7,574 nt of DNA from Chromatiales bacterium. Lineage in GTDB: Bacteria; Pseudomonadota; Gammaproteobacteria; Chromatiales; Chromatiaceae. Shown piece after piece: positions 5,398 to 7,574 of this stretch. Numbering within the stretch: the first letter of the stretch is position 1; each line of letters opens with the position of its first letter. A program made the translations under genes and the position numbers. Location of the stretch: NCBI GenBank assembly GCA_024639625.1, contig JAHEIA010000144.1:1-7574 (forward strand), in the 5' to 3' direction. The notes beneath the pieces were generated by a model, which saw only the letters and a program-made list of their open reading frames with translations, was not told the origin of the DNA and searched no databases.

Positions 5398-7113
5398 CTA
5401 GAGCGGCTTGAACACCGATTCCTCGGCTTCCACCTGGATGATCCGGAACTCCACCCGCATGTTGTCGCGCCATTCGCGCTCGTTCTTGGGTGCACAGGGG
5501 TCGGACCCGCAGATGCCGGACGAAGGCTTGGCAATCCCGTGACCGACCACTGCGAACTGGGAAGCATCCATGTTGATACCCTGGTTCGCCGCGTCCGCCA
5601 GCAGGCTGTCGCGAACCGCCACAGCACGCGACAGGCTCAGGTTCTTGGCCGACTGCTTGATCCGGCCCAACACCACTTCGGGCTCCCCGGCCTGCTTCTT
5701 CCGCAGATACCCCATGGGGTCGCTGTGGCCTTCCACCGTGATGATCGCCCCGCCATAGGTAGAGGCCAGGTCGATGACCCTGGCGAACGCATCCTGGTAA
5801 AGGTCTGCGGAAAAGGTGTTCTGGTTGGGTTTGAAGAAGATCTCGAAGACGAAGAGCTCGCCTTCTGCCAGCGTACCCTGACGCTGCCGACGGGCCACGA
5901 CCGAGGCAACCTGCTGACTATCGAAGCGTTCGCTGCTTGCTGGGCCGGTTTGCGCAAGTCCCTGGCGCAATCGATCGTAATCCCAATCCGGCTGCTCCAG
6001 CGGAAACGGGGACCGCATCAGGCCGATGCCGACGAAGGCCTGTTGGATCTCTCCCGTGAGACGACTCAGGCTGCGTGGATAGTTCGGGGTGGCGAAGAAA
6101 TCCCGATTACCCGCATACCCCACAAACTCCGCATCCGCGTACAGACCTTCCGCGTCACTGACCGCCTGCGGGCTGTCCAGAAGGATCTGCGCCGCGGCAG
6201 TGATCATGCCCCGGTAGCGCGCCTGCTCGGCGCGTCGGTTGGCGAACAGGGCCTGCAGTCGCTCCTGCCCCTGCATCAGTCCATGCACGAAGGCCTGCAC
6301 CTTCTTGCGATGGTCGGCCAGGTAATCGCTGCGCACCGCGTAAACATCGGCAATGATGCGATTGGCGGTTTTGGTCGATAACAGGATGCGTGCGCCGCGC
6401 ACCGAATCCTCGGCGCCGCTTCCAACGGTGCCGTTGGAAGTAAGGGCCAAAGCGTCGGGGATGATAACGAATGCCGCATCCACCTCCGCCTCGTGGAGCG
6501 CCGCCATGGGGGAATCGTCGCTGCCTGTGAGATCGGGCAGCCAGCGCAGCGTCACGTCACCGGTCGATAAACCCGCACCGCTCAGGATCTTGGTGAGGTA
6601 ATCCACATGCGGGCCGTAGGCCTGCAAGGCGATAGTCTTGCCCTTGAGGTCCGCCGCCGAGTGGATACCCGGCTTCACCACCAGGGCGTCGCCGCCGGCG
6701 GACCAGGTGAGCTGGTAGATCACCACCGGCTTGGTGCGCGGATCGCGAGACAGGACTTCGGCAGCCATGTTGAGCATACCCATCGTTCCCCTGAGGTACG
6801 GCGTCTTGCCCGCCAGATAGTCGGCGACCTGTTGGGTGAACTGGTCTTGCCGTACCAGTCGCAGGTCGAGACCTTGCTCGGCAAAGATACTGCCCTTGGC
6901 GGTATCGGTCTGGTCGCCGTTGGCGTGGATCGTTGCGATGTCCCCGCCCCATGTGATCAGAGGCACCTGGACTGGGCCGGCGCGAACCTCTTGCACCGCA
7001 ACCTGGACCGCTTGCGTGAGCGGCGGAGACTGCACATAACGTGGCGCCGCATGGCTCGCCGCCGCCGCAAGGCCAGCGACCACCACAAGGGCACGAGTGA
7101 TTCGGCTTGACAT
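5398..7113 (-). CDS. Secreted solute-binding domain fused to a C-terminal OmpA-like domain
   Basis: First gene of the operon, 571 residues from the chosen start. Residues 1-22 are a Sec signal peptide (MSSRITRALVVVAGLAAAAS, then HA/AP as the likely cut). Residues about 48-340 form a solute-binding domain (LITWGGDIATIHANG, QDQFTQQVADYLAG, SAGGDALVVKPG, SAADLKGKTIALQAYG, VDAAFVIIPDALAL, IIADVYAVRSDYLADH). Residues about 420-565 are OmpA-like: FFKPNQNTF, VEGHSDPMG with the peptidoglycan-binding Asp465, LSLSRAVAVRDSLL with Arg496, and NMRVEFRI. Compared with typical OmpA domains, about 16 extra residues separate this Asp and Arg. A Cys pair (C535, C540) sits late in the domain. An in-frame ATG at 7212 would add 33 residues, but it would hide the signal peptide and lacks support; the ATG at 7111-7113 has AGGAGA six bases upstream. 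The protein is expected to be periplasmic and fixed to the cell wall. Ligand unknown. Confidence 0.9.
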   Translation of the reverse strand: MSSRITRALVVVAGLAAAASHAAPRYVQSPPLTQAVQVAVQEVRAGPVQVPLITWGGDIATIHANGDQTDTAKGSIFAEQGLDLRLVRQDQFTQQVADYLAGKTPYLRGTMGMLNMAAEVLSRDPRTKPVVIYQLTWSAGGDALVVKPGIHSAADLKGKTIALQAYGPHVDYLTKILSGAGLSTGDVTLRWLPDLTGSDDSPMAALHEAEVDAAFVIIPDALALTSNGTVGSGAEDSVRGARILLSTKTANRIIADVYAVRSDYLADHRKKVQAFVHGLMQGQERLQALFANRRAEQARYRGMITAAAQILLDSPQAVSDAEGLYADAEFVGYAGNRDFFATPNYPRSLSRLTGEIQQAFVGIGLMRSPFPLEQPDWDYDRLRQGLAQTGPASSERFDSQQVASVVARRQRQGTLAEGELFVFEIFFKPNQNTFSADLYQDAFARVIDLASTYGGAIITVEGHSDPMGYLRKKQAGEPEVVLGRIKQSAKNLSLSRAVAVRDSLLADAANQGINMDASQFAVVGHGIAKPSSGICGSDPCAPKNEREWRDNMRVEFRIIQVEAEESVFKPL

Positions 7114-7119
7114 GAAGAC

Positions 7120-7125
7120 TCTCCT
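7120..7125 (-). promoter_or_regulatory. Ribosome-binding site deciding the start of the first operon gene
   Basis: The minus strand reads AGGAGA, six bases before the ATG at 7111-7113. This good Shine-Dalgarno match places translation start directly before the signal peptide. It argues against the in-frame ATG at 7212, which would put 33 polar residues ahead of it. Confidence 0.8.
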
Positions 7126-7188
7126 GGTGCGGGACCAGCTGCCCGACGGCGGCATCGTCCCTGCCTCCGCGGCTAACCAGGTCTCTGC

Positions 7189-7210
7189 GCCGCGCCTGAC
7201 CCTGCGCGGC
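7189..7210. other. GC-rich inverted repeat (7-bp perfect stem, 8-base loop) in the leader region
   Basis: GCCGCGC (7189-7195) and GCGCGGC (7204-7210) are perfect inverted complements around an 8-base loop. It falls just downstream of the suggested minus-strand -10 box, so it would lie at or near the 5' end of the operon mRNA, or could be a protein-binding dyad. There is no U-tract, so it is not an intrinsic terminator. Such short stems arise by chance in GC-rich DNA, hence low confidence in function. Confidence 0.35.
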
Positions 7211-7215
7211 AACTT

Positions 7216-7221
7216 ATTGTA
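7216..7221 (-). promoter_or_regulatory. Candidate -10 box for the leftward operon
   Basis: The minus strand reads TACAAT, five of six matches to the sigma-70 -10 consensus, in the AT-richer core of the divergent gap. No recognisable -35 hexamer lies 16-18 bases upstream (GGGGAA or neighbours), so an activator would be needed or the site is not real. It would give a leader of about 95 bases. Confidence 0.3.
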
Positions 7222-7224
7222 TTC

Positions 7225-7252
7225 TTGCGCGATCAGCGTTCCCCATTCTAGT
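7225..7252 (+). promoter_or_regulatory. Weak candidate promoter for the rightward AAA gene
   Basis: TTGCGC (7225-7230) and TCTAGT (7247-7252) are 16 bases apart and match sigma-70 -35 and -10 boxes at three and four of six positions. This is the best pair I see upstream of the rightward gene, but it is weak. If real, it would overlap the upstream part of the leftward promoter. Confidence 0.22.
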
Positions 7253-7295
7253 TACTGTTCCGCTAACCAACAACTGCCCACAGGCAGGAGCGAAT

Positions 7296-7574
7296 ATGTC
7301 TGATCTGGGAGATGTCGAGCTCGTGATCCAGTCGCGGGTGCCCCTTATCCTCGTGCAGAGCCGGGAAGAGTTGCGCGTAGTCGAGCTGTTCCGCAGGGTC
7401 GCACGGCGCCAAGGCCTCCCCCTATATCGATGGAACGCAAGCACTGGACTGCAGCGCCTGGATCAGGAAGACGCGCAGCTAGGCACACAGCGCAAACCAG
7501 CAGACGCGCTCTCCCACATCCGTAAACTCAGCACTCCGGGGGTCTTTCTGCTGCTCGACTTCCACCCCTACCTC
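7296..7574 (+). CDS. AAA-family ATPase, Ycf46-like, N-terminal part (3' end outside window)
   Basis: Ninety-three residues are visible, open to the right edge, starting MSDLGDVELVIQSRVPLILV and continuing QSREELRVVELFRRVARR, LPLYRWNASTGLQRL, KPADALSHIRK and GVFLLLDFHPYL. This succession (a 'DLELLIRSRYPLI'-like opening, a 'W..T.GL' strand, an 'AL..I' helix and a 'LLDFHPYL' strand) is the N-terminal region I know from the Ycf46/FtsH-like single-AAA ATPases of bacteria and plastids. The Walker A and B motifs would follow beyond the window, so ATPase activity is inferred from the family. There is no signal peptide, so it is cytoplasmic. The ATG at 7296-7298 has AGGAG at 7286-7290, five bases upstream. 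It is transcribed away from the solute-binding/vWA/TelA operon across a shared 182-base gap, which suggests but does not prove a common role. Confidence 0.75.
   Translation, partial: MSDLGDVELVIQSRVPLILVQSREELRVVELFRRVARRQGLPLYRWNASTGLQRLDQEDAQLGTQRKPADALSHIRKLSTPGVFLLLDFHPYL

Larger units (their letters stand above)
7114..7295. promoter_or_regulatory. Divergent intergenic region holding promoters for both transcription units
   Basis: This 182-base gap separates two genes that start in opposite directions, so it must hold the promoters and 5' leaders of the leftward operon and the rightward AAA gene. It has an AT-richer core at about 7211-7260 within otherwise GC-rich DNA, consistent with promoter location. 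No known operator or riboswitch is recognised. The divergent arrangement suggests shared regulation, but no regulator gene is in the window. Confidence 0.7.

Noticed and set aside
5388..5627. 80-residue N-terminal extension of the vWA protein
   Set aside because: It would overlap the upstream gene by 230 bases and has Arg/Ser/Trp-rich shadow-like composition. The downstream ATG has AGGAGA at proper spacing followed by a sensible membrane anchor.
5539..6381. 280-codon plus-strand open frame
   Set aside because: It is antisense to the 571-aa SBP-OmpA gene, whose protein has clear domains and a good ribosome-binding site. The plus-strand product resembles no family.
7123..7136. Short dyad CTGGT...ACCAG near the first operon gene start
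   Set aside because: The stem is only 5 bp, overlaps the ribosome-binding site region, and is common by chance.
7114..7212. 33-residue N-terminal extension of the first operon gene
   Set aside because: It would bury the signal peptide behind an Arg-rich stretch, and the candidate -10 box would lie almost on its start codon. The ATG at 7111-7113 has the better ribosome-binding site.
1..7574. CRISPR array, tRNA/rRNA genes, intrinsic terminators
   Set aside because: I saw no regularly spaced repeats, no cloverleaf or rRNA-like sequence, and no GC stem followed by a T-run on either strand.

Overview
The window is GC-rich, tightly packed bacterial DNA. The proteins have Gram-negative features: Sec signal peptides, OmpA-type peptidoglycan-binding domains and periplasmic solute-binding domains. 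A proteobacterium is most likely, perhaps a gammaproteobacterium, but nothing here fixes the genus.

Layout. Six genes run leftward (minus strand) as one apparent operon from about 7113 down to the left edge, and one gene starts rightward at 7296 and leaves the right edge. In transcription order the minus-strand genes are: (1) a secreted solute-binding domain fused to an OmpA domain (571 aa); (2) a membrane-anchored von Willebrand A (vWA) protein with a complete MIDAS metal site (259 aa); (3) a second solute-binding/OmpA fusion, anchored by an N-terminal membrane helix (516 aa); (4) an unrecognised inner-membrane protein with a long cytoplasmic helical/coiled-coil tail (282 aa); (5) a TelA-family 'toxic anion resistance' protein (399 aa); (6) a secreted solute-binding protein of the type often labelled urea/nitrate/taurine ABC binding protein, cut by the window edge (260 aa seen). 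Gaps are 10, 9, 3, about 200 and 15 bases. The divergent gene encodes the N-terminus of an AAA-ATPase resembling Ycf46-type proteins. The 182-base divergent gap must hold the promoters of both transcription units.

The only large gap inside the operon (1997-2195) is explained by a 133-bp non-coding insertion with imperfect terminal inverted repeats, flanked by an 11-bp direct repeat. It looks like a MITE, probably derived from an IS4-group insertion sequence, that landed between genes 4 and 5.

How the genes may work together (inference). No permease or ABC ATPase lies among the solute-binding genes in the window, and two of the three binding domains are tied to peptidoglycan-binding domains. 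They therefore look less like transport parts and more like a fixed periplasmic sensing or scaffold assembly. The vWA protein would be a metal-dependent adhesion partner on the same side of the membrane. The coiled-coil membrane protein would link to cytoplasmic TelA, and the divergent AAA-ATPase is a possible cytoplasmic effector. TelA and vWA proteins recur in chemical-stress (Ter-type) gene clusters, but this combination with solute-binding/OmpA fusions is not a system I can name.
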